Shown: positions 33,759 through 46,568, counted from the stretch's first letter. The stretch is 64,000 nucleotides of DNA from Rapana venosa (GCA_028751875.1 CM054143.1:67303990-67367989), one strand, 5' to 3'. Notes: generated by a model from the sequence alone, not told the origin. Program-made: numbers and translations.

Positions 33759-36529
33759 AAAATCGAAGATATAACAAGACTCATCACAAACCAAGGCAAA
33801 CCATTTCATATACTAAGGCTTTCCGAGTCAAGACTTTCAGAACACATAACCAACACTGACATTTCCATTCCAGGATACAAAATCGTGCGAAAAGATCCGC
33901 AAAAGCCCACAGAAACAGGTATCGTAATCTATATTAGTGAGTCTATAACGTTCAAACGTCTTTTCCATCTTGAACGTTATGAAGTAGAATCCATCTGGAT
34001 CGAAGTAGCTATAAAAGGTGCAGCACCTATTATAATGGGGTTCTGCTACAGAAATCCAACAGAAAGAAAAAATTGGATAGACAAGTTTGACTTCATGATA
34101 AACGTAGTCCTATTAGAATCTACTAGGTGATTTTAATATTGACCTAGCAAAAGTAATCAACCAATGGCCCCAAGTTATGCACTCATTCAATCTTCACCAA
34201 TTAGTTACTTCACCCACAAGAGTCACATCAAATTCTAACACAATTATTGATCACATCTATGTATCAGACCCTAAAAACATCATAGAAATGTGTGTCCCTG
34301 TATATAACTGTAGCGATCATTACCCAGTCTGTACCACATGGTCAATAAAAGGAACAGAAATTCCTAAACCTGGCCATAAAACTATAACCTATCGTTCTTT
34401 TGCAAAATTTAATGAGCAGCCTTTCTTACTAGAGTTAAGCAGTTTCATGCTCTCGGAAACATTCAATATTACTGATCCAGACCTGGCCATTGAGTTCTGG
34501 ATAAAAGTTTTACTGAAATCTATAACAAACATGCCCCATTAAAAACCATAAGAATCAAACATGTCCGCAAACCGCCTTGGTTTACAAAGGAACTAGAAGA
34601 AGCATGTTATCTTAGAGATTTCTTAAAAGAACATAAATATTATGAGGAGGCAAAAAAAAAAAAGAAATTCCATAAACTCACAAAAACGGGGAGAGAAAAG
34701 GAAATATTTCCAAGATCTACTTTCATCCAAACAAAATTCAAAGACTGTATGAAAGGCAATTAATCAAATAACAAATAAACAATTGTCTTCCAAATGTAAC
34801 ATAATTAAAGATATTTCTGCTGAAAAACTAAACAATCACTTCATTAATATTTCTTCTAACATAATTAACAATGATAACTCGAAGTCCAATGATCTCAATG
34901 AACTAAAAAAATAATGCCAAGAAAAGCGTATTCCATCAAAACTCCACATACCATTCATATCTGTTTCTGAGGTCTACAATTATCTGACTCACCTCAAACA
35001 ATCAAGTACGCGTGGTCTTGATGGAATAGATGGCAGAATACTGAAACTCTCAGCTCCAGTTATTACAGACACTCTGACACATACCTATAACCTTTGTCTT
35101 CATAAGAACTATTTCCCCAACGCCTTCAAAACTGCTAAGGTGATTCCGATCCACAAGTCTGGAGACACTTCCGATCCCTCAAATTATAGGCCAATCTCTA
35201 TTTTATCTTACCTTTCAAAACCCTTGGAAAAACATGAATAAACACATAGTCCATCATATAGATATTAACAACTTATTTCATCTAAATCAGTCTGGATTTA
35301 GAAAAAAATCACTCGTGCCATACGGCATTGACTAGTCTTGTAGACAATTGGCTGTCAAACATTAATGACAATAACTTTTGTGGAGTATTATTCGTAGATT
35401 ACAAAAAGCATTTGATACAATTGACCGCAGACTTCTCATTAAAAAGCTAGACTTATATAATCTCTCTACAAATACTCTAGAACTTCTTGCTTCTTATCTT
35501 AAAAACAGGCAACAGTGTATTTCAATAGCTACGTCCACATCCACACTAAAACCTATTCATTATGGAGTACCACAGGGATCGATCTTAGGACCAATTCTCT
35601 TTTTATTATACATAAATGACCTTCCTCTCCATATCAATTCGAAATGCGAACTTTTTGCTGATGACACAACCATACATACAAGCCATACTGACATAATCTC
35701 TCTTGCAAAGACATTGCAAAATAGCACTGATGATCTTGTCAAATGGACTGAACTAAACCATATGTCTATACACCCCCCAAAAACAAAATGCATGCTTATC
35801 ACTACCAGACAAAAGCGACAAAATCTATCTCATAAACTTTCTCCAATCCATATTGAAAAGGAAAGAATCAAACAAGCCTCTCACCACAAATTTCTAGGGT
35901 AACAATTGATGAAAATCTCAGCTAGTACCATCACATATCCCATCTGTGCAGATACATGTCTCAAAGAGTATACCAATTGACTAAAATCAAGCATTTTCTT
36001 GACTTTCATTCAAGAAAACTATTCTTTCAAGCTTATATACAATCTTCAATAGATTATGCTTCAACCCTGTGGGATTCTGCTAGTGCAAACACTATGAAAC
36101 CATTATTAAGTCTGTATAAACGTGCTCTTAAACTGGTTCTTCTGAAGAAGACCACCTTACTAGAAGTGGATTATACTCAGTTAAACATTCTTCCCCTACA
36201 CCAAAGACTAAGATTTAACAAAGGCTCATGATGTTTAGATATTGACAGGAACTTTCTCTATCCTTAATTATACAATGTTCCAATGATTCATTCCAGAAAT
36301 ACTGAAAAGCCGAGTGTCTCAATCCCAAATAGATTTGTTCAAATCTAGCTTTCTTACTCAGGCCCTGTGCTGTGGATACTCCCTCTGACTCATTTTGACA
36401 ACACAATCATTAACAATCTTCAAAAGTCATTTTTTCATCCACTTGATGCATCAAAAATAAATTCCACACTTGATCTGTTGAGAATACTAAAGTCAAATAT
36501 ATCCTCCCAATATTTACCAAATTACTCAC

Positions 36530-36755
36530 TCTCTCTCTCTCTCCCCTCCTCCCCCCTCCCCCCCACCCACCCTACCCCCCCACCCCCCTCCTCCCCCCCC
36601 CACCCCCCTCCCCCTCCCACGCCCCCCACCCCCCCCTGCCATCCCCCTCCCCCCCGCCAATCCCCCCTCCCCCCCCCCCCACACCCTCCCCCCCCCCTCC
36701 CCCCCTCCCCCCCTCCCCCCCCCCCCCTCTCCCCCCTCTCTCTCTCTTCTCGTAT
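36530..36755. repeat. C-rich polypyrimidine tract
   Basis: About 200 bp consisting mostly of C with isolated A and T, flanked by CT repeats, inside the LINE 3' region. The opposite strand could form G-quadruplexes. Confidence 0.95.
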
Positions 36756-37249
36756 AGTGTGAATGTTTTACTTGTATATCGCTATTGTGTTGTTGAAAAA
36801 TGACATCTAAAAATGATTTTTTCCTCTATCCTACTTCTTTATTATGACTCTAGGATGATCTTTAACATGTACAATGTTAAATCACAGTGAGTGCTAATGG
36901 GGATAGTGTTGATGAATTGAAAACTATATGCAATATGATATGGATTCAAAATGTACTGTGCTCTCTCTCTCTCTCACTCACTCACTCTCGTCCTCTCCTT
37001 TTCTTGTTTGCTTATAGATTTAATTGACGTGTTTACAATTAGTATCCCGTTGAATGTTTTATTCAGATTTAATATTTCAGTTTTATTGCGTAAGCTGACT
37101 GTACTTGAGATTTAGTGAATGTTTTATTTTTATAACTTTTTTTGAGCGTACCAATTATGTATAGCTAATTCCAAAGTGCAGATGTCCTTTTCTATGACTA
37201 TACATGATATTCATAAAGATTTGATGTTGGCATTGATGCATGGTGTGAG

Positions 37250-37279
37250 TGCGTGCGCGCGCGCGCGAGTGTGTGGGTA

Positions 37280-37313
<34 letters not shown>

Positions 37314-37382
37314 GTGTTGTGTGTGTTGTGGTGTGTGTGTGTGTGTGTGTGTGCGCGCGCTGTATGTGTGTGTGTGTGTTAC
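37250..37382. repeat. (CG)n and (TG)n microsatellite
   Basis: CG alternation at 37255-37266, then TG runs with TTG breaks. Confidence 0.95.
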
Positions 37383-37943
37383 GTGTGCATGGGGATGCAA
37401 ATTGCTTATACAATATTTGTTTCATGTATTTACTATTGCTGTTGCTTCCCATAAAAGCACAAATAATTTTTGACGTTTCTTTCTGTTAGCCAAAATGATA
37501 CTATTTACGTGGTTTGTTCTCCTTTATATTATGGAGGTTTTGCTTTGTTTGGTTCTGTTTTGGTTTGGGTTTGGGGTTGTTTTGTTGTTGTTTTTTGGAG
37601 GGGGACTATTCGGTTGTCCCCTCTCCCTTGTTGTCCTTGCCTGCTTTTGTTTTGTTCTTGGTTCTTGCTATTTTTTCGGTTGTTTCTGTGTTTTCTGTTT
37701 GCTTTCTTTCTTACTTATTGCTACTTTTTTTTCTCTCTCTCTGCGGTGATTTTTTTTTTGGGGGGGGGGAGTTGTGTAGATATTCCTTTCCGTATACTGT
37801 GTAAGTGTATTGCTATGGGCTTTATTTTATTTTATTATCATATATATATCCCTAAGGGCGGGGCCTGGATGTAGAAAAGCACATGGGTGCTTATTCATTA
37901 TCCTCGAAATAAAAGAATTTGTCATTGTCATTGTCATTGTCAT

Positions 37944-38534
37944 GTCACAGGCTCAATGTGGCTCCATAGTAATCTATCAGTGTCATCATTAGGCAGTTCA
38001 GTGTGGCTCAATAGTAATCTATCGGTGTCAGCATTACAGAGCTCAGTGTGGCTCCATAGAAATCTATCAATGTCATCATATTACAGGCTCAGTGTGGCTC
38101 CATAGAAATCTATCAGTGTTGTCATTAGGGAGCTCAGTGTGGCTCAATAGTAATCTATCAGTGACATCATTAGGGAGTTAAGTGTTGCTCAATAGTAATC
38201 TATCAGTGTCGTCATATTACAGGCTCAGTGTGGCTCCATAGAAATCTATCAGTCATGATTAGGGAGTCCAGTGTTGCTCCATAGTAATCTATCGGTGTCG
38301 TCATTAATGGAGCTCAGTGTGGCTCCATAGAAATCTATCAGTGTCGTCATATTACAGGCTCGGTGTGGCTCCATAGAAATCTATCAGTATCGTCATTAGG
38401 GAGTTCAGTTTTGCTTCATAGTAATCTATCAGCGTCGTAATTAGGGAGTTCAGTGTTGCTCCATAGAAATCTATCATTGTCGTCATATTACAGGCTCAGT
38501 GTGGCTCCATAGAAACCTATCAGTGTCGTCATTA
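37944..38534. repeat. 45-bp satellite, block 4
   Basis: About 13 units resuming exactly at the LINE tail. The array ends at 38534 in unique sequence. Confidence 0.97.
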
Positions 38535-38914
38535 GAGGCGGTGCTGTTGGTGGGTCCTGCATAACGATGGCTCAGAACAGGCACCACAGAACTCCACCGA
38601 GGTCACTCAGGAGCTGTTCAGAGCTCCTAGATCCTCTGCTCTACCTTTGACCTCAAAGCACCTCAACATTTGAGGACTTTGGCACAGATGATGGGGGAAT
38701 GGAAGGAAATCGGCACACGTGGTAAAGACATTTGAGGACTTTTGTACAGGTGGTGATTGGCTTTGAGGACTTTGGCATAGGTGGTGAGAGAATTGGAGGA
38801 CTTTGGCACAGGTGGTGAGAGAATTGGAGGACTTTGGAGTGGCCAGGGACTGAAACACTCAGGCAGTGGGAGAAGCTGGATAAAAGGAGCGACTTCTAGA
38901 GAAGAAGTAGGGTC
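38535..38914. repeat. Unique sequence with a short 30-bp minisatellite
   Basis: GAGGACTTTGGCACAGGTGG-type units recur about five times at 38670-38850, with variable spacers. No gene. Confidence 0.7.
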
Positions 38915-39285
38915 TGCTCCGTGGTTCAGTGGATCAGGGGTCGACAGGTAATGTGCCTGCCTAGAAAGCGAAAAGTTCGGGTCAGAACTGTGCGGTGGTT
39001 TGATCCCCGTTTGAGTCCGAAATTTCCCCCCATCCGCTAGACCATGTGTAGTGGTCTGGGTGCTAGTCTTTTTGATGAGACAATAAACCGAGGTCCCGTG
39101 TGTTACACAAAATTACTTAGTGCATGTAAAAGAACCCACGGCAACAACAGAGAATGTTGTCCCTGGCAAAATTTTGTAGAAAAAGTCACTCTGATAGGGA
39201 AACAAATACATTTGCAGAGAGGAAAAAAAACTAATGGATGGCGCTGTTCTTGTGGCGATGTACTCTCCCAGGGAGAGCTTTAACC
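38915..39285 (+). mobile_element. tRNA-derived SINE (family 1)
   Basis: Head CTCCGTGGTTCAGTGGATC resembles an A box region. The B box GGTGGTTTGATCCCC lies at 38994-39008. The body contains AAAAGAACCCACGGCAAC and CTGATAGGGAAACAAATAC. Ends without a clear tail. Confidence 0.9.
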
Positions 39286-39574
39286 ACCAGACTTACGGAG
39301 GGCGAGAGGGACACAGAGACTCAGCTAAGATAGGGGCAGATAGACAGATAAAGATACAAAGGGACAGACAGACTAAGACAAGACAGGCAAGGACAAGTAG
39401 TCAGACAGAGAGACAGATGGAAGAACAGATTCTTTGCAGTGATATAGACGTCAGATCTGAAATTCAAGCTGAATTAAACGTTATAGTTTCTCTAATTTCT
39501 TCTTCATCGACCCTAAGAAAAACAGCAATTGTAACCTGTCATATGAGCGAAGCTGCATTGTGCTTCCGTTTAGT
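39286..39574. other. Unassigned sequence
   Basis: AGACAGA-rich at 39330-39420. No gene. Confidence 0.35.
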
Positions 39575-39810
39575 GCCTGACAATTGAAGCCCAGTGCATC
39601 CAACTTTGGCATGGGAAAGAATTGTTATCTTTTAAGTCTTTAAGGCAGGTGAATGAACCAAGAAGGTGGAATATGGACAAGAAGGGGACATGAAGGAGCA
39701 AAACAAAAACAAAGAGAGTGATAGAAAGGAAGGAATCCCTTGCACAGAATTTCCACAATGTGTGGATGCTATTTAGTTTGACAGTCCCATTGCATCTCCA
39801 TGGGGAAGTT
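39575..39810 (+). repeat. Dispersed repeat of about 250-290 bp, copy 2
   Basis: Collinear with 27895-28190 through GAATTGTTATCT, GAATGAACCAAGAAGG and GCACAGAATTTC. Lacks the G-run of copy 1. Confidence 0.7.
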
Positions 39811-40214
39811 TCTATATCTTAACCTAAAACGTTCATAAACAGATTGATAAACAGTTTTTTAAAAAATGACCACTCCTAACCTCTTACAACATTTTTCAAA
39901 CAACAATCATGATCACTCTACAGATTCCACAAGTCCTGTATACAATTTCTTCCACCCCCCCCCCCCCCTTGAAATCCATCTAATTGCCAGCCTACCACAA
40001 CCTATGATCAAGATGTCTGTCACCTTATTTGTTCACTTAACCTTAAAGGGTTTTTCCTATTGTTTCTTTTTTATTCTTTGTAGTATAACATCACTAGGAA
40101 ATAATATAAATTAAACAAATCAAAACAAATCAAACTGTGATGCCATTTGTCTCATCACAGGTGTGCTTCAAGGCTGTGCCACATCCCCCTCATGTTACTG
40201 CCAGGGACCAGCAA
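39811..40214. other. Unassigned sequence
   Basis: C run at about 39955-39968. No supported gene. Confidence 0.35.
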
Positions 40215-40317
40215 GGGTTAATTTGTGGTTGTGTGTGAGTGTGTGTGTGTGTGTGTGTGTGTTTGTGTGTGTGTGTTGTGTGTTGTGTGTGTTGTGTGTG
40301 TTGTGTGTGTTGTGTGT

Positions 40318-40377
<60 letters not shown>

Positions 40378-40540
40378 TGTGTGTGTGTGTGTTGTGTGTG
40401 GTGAGGGGGTGTGTGTGTGTGTGTGTGTGTGTGTGAGTGTGTGTGTGTGTGTGAGTGTGTGTGTGTGTGTGTGAGTGTGTGTGTGTGAGGTTTTGTGTGT
40501 GTGTGGTGTGTGTGTGTGTGAGTGTGTGTGTGTGTGTGTG

Positions 40541-40582
<42 letters not shown>

Positions 40583-40636
40583 TGTGGGGTGTGTGTGTGT
40601 GTGTGTGTGAGTTGTTTTGGTGTGGTGTGTGTGTGT

Positions 40637-40682
<46 letters not shown>

Positions 40683-40871
40683 GTGTGTGTGTGTGTGTGT
40701 GGTTGGGGTGTGTGTGTGTTGTGTGTGTGTGTGTATGTGTGTGTGTGTATGTGTGTGTGTGTGTGTGTAGTGTGGGGTGTGTGTGTGAGTGTGTGTGTGT
40801 GTGTGTGAGTGTGTGTGTATGTGTGTGTTGTGTGTATGTGTTGTGTGTTTTGTTGGGGGTGTGTGTGTGTG

Positions 40872-40919
<48 letters not shown>

Positions 40920-40985
40920 TGTGTATAGTGGTTTGGTGTGTATGTGATGAGTGTAGATGTGTGTGTAGAAGTGTGTGTGAGTAAA
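40215..40985. repeat. Long (TG)n array, about 770 bp
   Basis: TG repeat with TGAG, TTG and GGTG interruptions. It produces open frames of up to 306 codons on the minus strand (His/Thr) that have no coding support. Confidence 0.97.
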
Positions 40986-41004
40986 AGTGTGTGTGATGTG
41001 TGAA

Positions 41005-41150
41005 AGTGTTGTCAGCACAGACAGGAGGGAAGTAAAAGGCTGTGACTTGAATGATGTGGTCAGCAAGACATGGGAGGAAAGTAAAGGCTGTGACTTGAAA
41101 TGATGTGGTCAGCACAGACAGGAGGGAAGTAAAAGGCTGTGACTTGACAG
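41005..41150. repeat. Short minisatellite, about 55-bp unit, three copies
   Basis: Units contain GTCAGCACAGACAGGAGG and AAAGGCTGTGACTTGA. Confidence 0.85.
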
Positions 41151-41470
41151 TGTCTCTCTAGATGGTTGAGTGGCTGGTTTCTTCATCTTCTTGGTTCTGA
41201 CATTCTCAGTTCTTTGTGTGGAATTCAGAGATTTACCTTCATTCTTTTTTTCGTTGTTTTTTCTTATTCTGTCTCTGTCTCTGTGTGTTCTCTCGTCCTG
41301 TCTCTCTGTCTGCCGGATGAAACAAGATGCACATGCATTATTCTGTTACCTTCAAAATACATATTTATTCTGTCGCGGTGGTTTGAATATCACTCCGGGC
41401 TGACACACTGTTTTCTTCAGCTCCATAAAAATTGCAGTTAATTTGTTAAAATCTTAGTTAATTTGTGACC

Positions 41471-41707
41471 ATGGGGTATTCTTTACAGCTGTATCGAATT
41501 GCTAAAGGTATTTTCTTGTGGACTCTGTTAAAAATTATGTCAAGGAAAGCTTCCATAGCATCAAATCGATTGAAAGGAATTCGTGTGCACACTTTCTCTG
41601 CTAAACTGGCTGTTAGCACTCTGCTGCTTATGTTGCTGATGGCAGGAGTGGAACCAAACCCTGGTCCATCACCTGGTGACAGACAAACAAACAAACAGCA
41701 AAGATGA
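41471..41707 (+). CDS. N-terminal 2A-like peptide ORF of a LINE
   Basis: Short frame ending in a hydrophobic run (STLLLMLLMA) followed by GVEPNPGP (41645-41668) and a stop soon after. The NPGP core matches the 2A translational-recoding motif D-V/I-E-x-N-P-G-P, which is known at the N-terminus of LINE proteins of CR1, L2 and Ingi-like clades. The usual Asp is Gly here, so activity may be reduced. The frame does not continue into the ORF1 that starts at 41839, so either a frameshift separates them or the two were always distinct. Belongs to the LINE interrupted at 45155. Confidence 0.65.
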   Translation: MGYSLQLYRIAKGIFLWTLLKIMSRKASIASNRLKGIRVHTFSAKLAVSTLLLMLLMAGVEPNPGPSPGDRQTNKQQR

Positions 41708-41838
41708 TGATGATGATCGTGCATCGCATACAGGTGACAGCAATTTCAAGAGCAATTCGTGTTTAGTGCTATTAACGAAATTTCTCGAACTGTTTCACAC
41801 ATGACAAGTAAATAAAACTCCCTTGGATATATGTCTGG

Positions 41839-42974
41839 ATGATAATTATGTCAAGCTTTGTGCACAGCAAGTTTACTGAAATGGAGGAGGAACAGAATGT
41901 TCTGCATTTGGACATTGACGCTCTGGCAAACAAGTGTGATGAACTGGAGTCTTGCCTCTCACACCTTGAAAAAAGAACTGTAAAGATGGAGAAAGAGCAT
42001 CAGATGACTGACAGCTTACACCGGCATTACAACCTGCTGTTCTTTAGTCGTTCTGATCGGGATGACTCATGGGAATCTTGTGAAGCCAAGGTGAAAGACG
42101 TGATCTACCATGAAATGAAGCTGAAAGAGCCAGTGGCCATAGGACAAGCACGTCCAGTCGGGCCAGGCATTCTGGTTTGTTTCCAGAGGTTGAAACAACG
42201 AGACATAGTGCTTCAACATGCTAGAGAACTCAAGGAAATCCAATCACCTGTGTATGTACCAGAGTATTTCTCTGCTACAGTACGCCAGAAACGAGCTGGT
42301 TTGGTACCTCTCATGAAAGAAAGACGCCATGATGGAATAAGAGCCAGACTTCGGAATGACAAGCTGGTTACAGAACGTGGCACTTACGCATTCGACCTGG
42401 AGAAGCAGGAGTTCCAGAAGCTGGAGAGCAGACCAACATGGAGATGTCAGAGGAGGGTTTGGCGGACAAACAGAGAAGCAGTCGATCACTGCACTGACCA
42501 ACACCAGCTGGAGGGTCAGCGGTCTGAGGGTCAGCAACAGGAGCGGTCTGAGGGTCAGCAACAGCAGCGGTCTGAGGGTCAGCAACAGCAGCGGTCTGAG
42601 GGTCAACGACAGCAGAGGTCTGAGGGTCAGCGACAGCAGCGGTCTGAGGGTCAGCAACAGCAGCGGTCTGAGGGTCAGCAACAGCAGCGGTCTGAGGGTC
42701 AGCAACAGCAGCGGTCTGAGGGTCAGCAACAGCAGCGGTCTGAGGGTCAGCAACAGCAGAGGTCTGAGGGTCAGCAACAGCAGAGGTCTGAGGGTCCAGG
42801 ACAGGCAGCAGCATCCAAGTATGAAGGCAACCACCCATCTGTTCTCCCACATACTCAGGCAAAAAGCCACACCAACATTCACAGCTCACAAACCCACAAA
42901 CAACACGTCCACCCCCATAGTGCAACAGACAATAGACAAACACACATTCCATCAGTTGAAAGTAACAGACATTC

Positions 42975-43048
<74 letters not shown>

Positions 43049-43323
43049 CACACACACACACACCACACCACACACACACACACACAGAGATGGCCTTTCA
43101 GAGAGAATGCTGGTCATGGTTTTGGTCGTGGCAGAGGACCAGGATCACCAGGACTGTCCTCCACCAATACTCCATGCCAGAGAGCGGTGGTGATAAACCA
43201 AATGATTTCCCACGTGCAACAGTCAATGAAGAAATGGACAATACAAGTGTAGGTGACAGTGATGCTGATGACCTGAATGATGATAAAAGTTCAACTGACT
43301 TAGCCAATACTGAGTGGAGATGA
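41839..43323 (+). CDS. LINE ORF1-like protein with coiled coil, RRM-like domain and Gln-rich repeat
   Basis: 494 codons. Residues about 13-55 look like a coiled coil (EMEEEQNVLHLDIDAL onward). About 58-130 resemble the RRM-like domain of L1-type ORF1p (LLFFSRSDRDDSWESC, then GPGILVCFQRLKQRDIVL), and about 130-195 the C-terminal domain (PVYVPEYFSATVRQKRAG, RARLRNDKLV, GTYAFD). In other LINEs such proteins bind RNA as trimers. A 24-bp minisatellite then adds about 12 copies of EGQQQQRS, followed by a CA microsatellite read as Thr/His. These repeats are probably later expansions. The ORF ends with TGA; the endonuclease frame continues in phase straight after it. Confidence 0.7.
42513..42800 (+). 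repeat. 24-bp minisatellite inside ORF1
   Basis: About 12 units of GGTCAGCAACAGCAGCGGTC type, coding for GQQQQRSE, with a few CGACAG and AGG variants. The length keeps the frame. Confidence 0.97.
42978..43087. repeat. (CA)n microsatellite inside ORF1
   Basis: CA runs with AA and CC breaks, translated as His/Thr in ORF1. Confidence 0.95.
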
Positions 43324-45154
43324 TGGGAAGGCCTGCCCAAGTCAAATGCTCAGGTACCTTTCAAACTGCTCAACCTTACTGTAGCAGGACTTGCAGCCAA
43401 ACTGGTAAGCGGAGACTTTATTAACTATATTAATTCCTTTGATGTGGTGTGCCTTACAGAAACCTATGTGGATCAAGAGTTTGATTTTCATCTATTTAAG
43501 GACTTTGATGTGTTTAACTCCCCAGCTAAAAAGCTCAGTAAGCAGGGAAGAAGAAGTGGGGGTGTTGTTGTGCTTGTGAAGAAACTTTTTGCCCAGCATT
43601 TTGAAAAGATTTCTGTAAATTATTCAAAATTTTTAATGTGATTGTTCTGAAAATGTCTAAAGATTTATTCCATTTAGACAAACCTGTCTTGTGTTTGTTT
43701 GTGTACATCCCCCCACGTGACTCACCTGTGTATACCATGACAAATGATGGGGTTGGGATAGAAATCATTGAGCACTGTGTAGCTGATGTATTGAATGCAG
43801 AGTCTGATATGTACATACTAATGACTGGAGAATTTAACGCCCGTACTGGGCAGGAAAATGGCCAGATTGTGACTGACTGTTTAAGCACCAGCAGTGAAGA
43901 TGAAAATGTATTTGCACGTACTTCGCGAGATGAGGGCTTCAATGGGTTTGGTACTCAGTTCTTATCATTGTGTGATATCTTAGATTGCTCTATACTTAAT
44001 GGAGTAAAGATGTTTGGCATTGATGACAGTTAAGCTTTCATTTCCAATACTGGATTAAGTACTGTAGATTATTTTATTGTATCAAATAGCTTGTGATACA
44101 ATGAGTTTTTGGTCTCTCTTATTGTGGACACTACATATATCGAGTCAGATCATTTACCTGTTATTTTCATGCTCAAGAGTGTTCTCAATATAAATTCTGA
44201 CAGCAATACAGGGCAGAATGTACAATTGTTTGAGAAGCTTTTATGGGATAATGAAAAAGTTTGGGTATTCTTAGAGTCATTAATTTCAACTATTAACCAA
44301 GGTAATTTAGAAAAGGCAAGGTCATTTATCAAGTTAGACACTGACAAGGCATTATAGGAATTTAATGGTTGTCTAAACACTGCAAGCAAATGTATGATGA
44401 AGAGGGTTAGGACTAACAATGGTAAAAGAGAAGCTCGCTGGTTTGATAAAGAGTGTTTTGACTTGAAGAGGGAAGCAAGGGCGAAAATGCGTAGATTTGA
44501 AAGAACACAACATGCAGTAGATTGGCAAAAGGCTGTTCAGGCTAGGACTGAATATTGTAAAGTTCTGAGAGCTAAGAAACAAAGTTTTAAGTCAAGTGCA
44601 ACTCAACATCTAGCTGACAACATAACAGACCCAAACCTCTTTTGGAGAGAAGTTAATATAACTTTAGGTCTTGGGAAAAAGAAACAGGCAAGTAATCAGA
44701 TTACTAAGGAAGACTGGTTTAAACACTTTCAGAATGTTTTTAATGCTGGTTGTAGCTTAGAGAAGAAACTTTTCCGAATGGCACCCCCTTTTATCGAGGA
44801 GCTGATAAATCCTATCTCCAAGCATGAAGTCATAACATCAATAAAGAAATTAAAAACAGAAAAGCTTAATGGTTAGGACAATGTTTTTGCAGAAATGTTG
44901 AAGTCAGCAGGCAATTACTGTTAAAGTTTATTACTGAATTTTCAATGAAAGTTTTATTTGAATGGCAAGTATCCAACTATTTGGACCAGAGCTATTGTTG
45001 TGCCGATACACAAAAAGGGATCAGTAGATGTAGCTGACAATTATAGAGGAGTGTCACTGCTTAGTGTTATGGGTAAATGTTATACTGCTATTCTAAATAA
45101 CAGACTTTACAACTGGCTAGAAGACCATGACGAAATTCCAGAAAATCAGGCTGG
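43324..45154 (+). pseudogene. 2A-LINE ORF2, 5' part: endonuclease and start of RT
   Basis: The endonuclease can be read in pieces: LNLTVAGLAAKLVSGD, VVCLTETYVDQ, YIPPRDSP, GEFNARTG and ESDHLPVIF. These are the Glu, Asn/Asp and His signatures of APE-type nucleases. Linker (FWREVNITLG) and RT fingers (VPIHKKGSVDVADNYRGVSL) follow, ending at DEIPENQAG. The frame is lost at about 43635 by a shift and again near 44035, 44355 and 44875. The element is cut at 45154 by an RTE LINE and resumes at 50475. Together with the ORFs at 41471 and 41839 it forms one element. Confidence 0.85.
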
Positions 45155-46568
45155 TGAGATTGTGTCAAGCATCGTCAGCTGCACACCAGTATCCAGCAGA
45201 CTCATCTCAGAGTTTCCGCAAACCCCCAGAATCTCACCATCATCCAAGTGTATGCTCCAACATCTGATTATGATGATGACCAGATAGAAGAATTCTATGA
45301 ACAACTTGAAAACGTCATCTCCAAAACGCCCCAAAAGACATTCTTATGTGGAAGGCGACTGAATCTAAGTGGGACCTGATGCCTATGACACCTGACAGAA
45401 CCACAGGACCCTTTGAACTAGGAGAAACAATGAAAGAGGGACAGCGGCTGCTGGAATTCGCAAAGAAGCATAAACTAACTCTGGTAAACACACTCCATCC
45501 TCACAAGCCATCTAGAACATCAACTTGGCACTCACCAAATGGTCTGATTCACAATCAAATTGACTACATTCTGTCACCCCAAAGATTCAAATCAGCATAA
45601 ACAAGGCAAACACAAGAACATTCCAGTGGCTGACATTAGCAGTGAACCACGACCTTGTACTTACCACCATCAAAGCTGAAACTGAAAGCAAAACAACAGC
45701 CAAAAAACAACGCATAAGATTTGATCTTGAAAACTCAAAGACCCAGACAGTGGTTGAGATCTTCCAAAAGCCACTTGGAGGAAAGTTCGCCGCAACTCAC
45801 AGCCATCGACAATGATGTGGACACACTACCAACAACATCAAAGAAGTGCTAATGACAGCAGCAAAAGAAACATTAGGAACGAACAGACAAAGAAACAACC
45901 CTGGGTGACAAATGAGGTTCTTGACCTCTGCAACAAAAGAAGAGAGCTTAAGCAACAAAAGTTCACAAGTCAAGAAGCCAACAAAAATACAGGAATAGCC
46001 ACGAGAAGTGAGGAAAAAGATGAGAGAAGCCAAAAAGCGTGGATATGAACAATGCCAACAATCGAAGTTTGGAATGGCCAAGGGAAACAGCAAAACAGCT
46101 TACGACACTCTGAAATCACTAACTAAAACCACACAGCCTAAAGCCCTGTTATTGAAGACAAGAAGGAAATCTTTTAACGGAAAGCAATGCCATCCTCCAA
46201 CCTGGACGGAAACACTGTGAGGATTGTATAACTACCCACTAGCCCAGATACCAACATAGTTTCTGACCAAACCCCTGTGAACACCAAGATAAAGACCCAC
46301 CAATACTAAGGTGTGAAGTGGACACAGGTATTAAATAATTGAAGATGGGGAAGTCCCCTGGAATCGATAATATCCCAGATGAACTCATAAAAAATTGAGG
46401 GAATGAAACAGCAAGGCGATTCACAGAATTTTGTCAGAAGATTCACGACACCAAAGAATGGCCAGAAGAATGGACACAGTCTTGTAATACCCCTACCAAA
46501 GAAAGGAAACCTCAAGCAATGCCAGAACTACAGAACCATCAGTCTCATAAGCCATCCTAGCAAGATCA

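Larger units (their letters stand above)
33759..37943 (+). pseudogene. Degenerate CR1/Jockey-type LINE inserted in the satellite
   Basis: An apurinic-type endonuclease can be followed in pieces (ESIWIEVAIKG, MGFCYRNP, the DFNIDL motif, NTIIDHIYVSD, YNCSDHYPV). The RT follows with SSTRGLDGIDGRILK, SNYRPISIL, KKAFDTIDRRLL, YGVPQGSILGPILF and ELFADDTT. Several frameshifts and stops break the frames, so it is inactive. The exact clade (CR1, Rex1, Daphne-like) is uncertain. After about 36.4 kb comes a long 3' region with a C-rich tract, (CT)n, (TG)n and T-rich sequence. It ends CCTCGAAATAAAAG and (TTGTCA)n at 37915-37943, where the satellite resumes. The 3' region may itself be composite. Confidence 0.8.

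Noticed and set aside
40195..41115. 306-codon His/Thr-rich frame on the minus strand, and similar frames at 6418-6981, 10367-10702 and 61625-62320
   Set aside because: They are translations of CA/TG dinucleotide repeats; no start context, no composition change, frames equally open on both strands.
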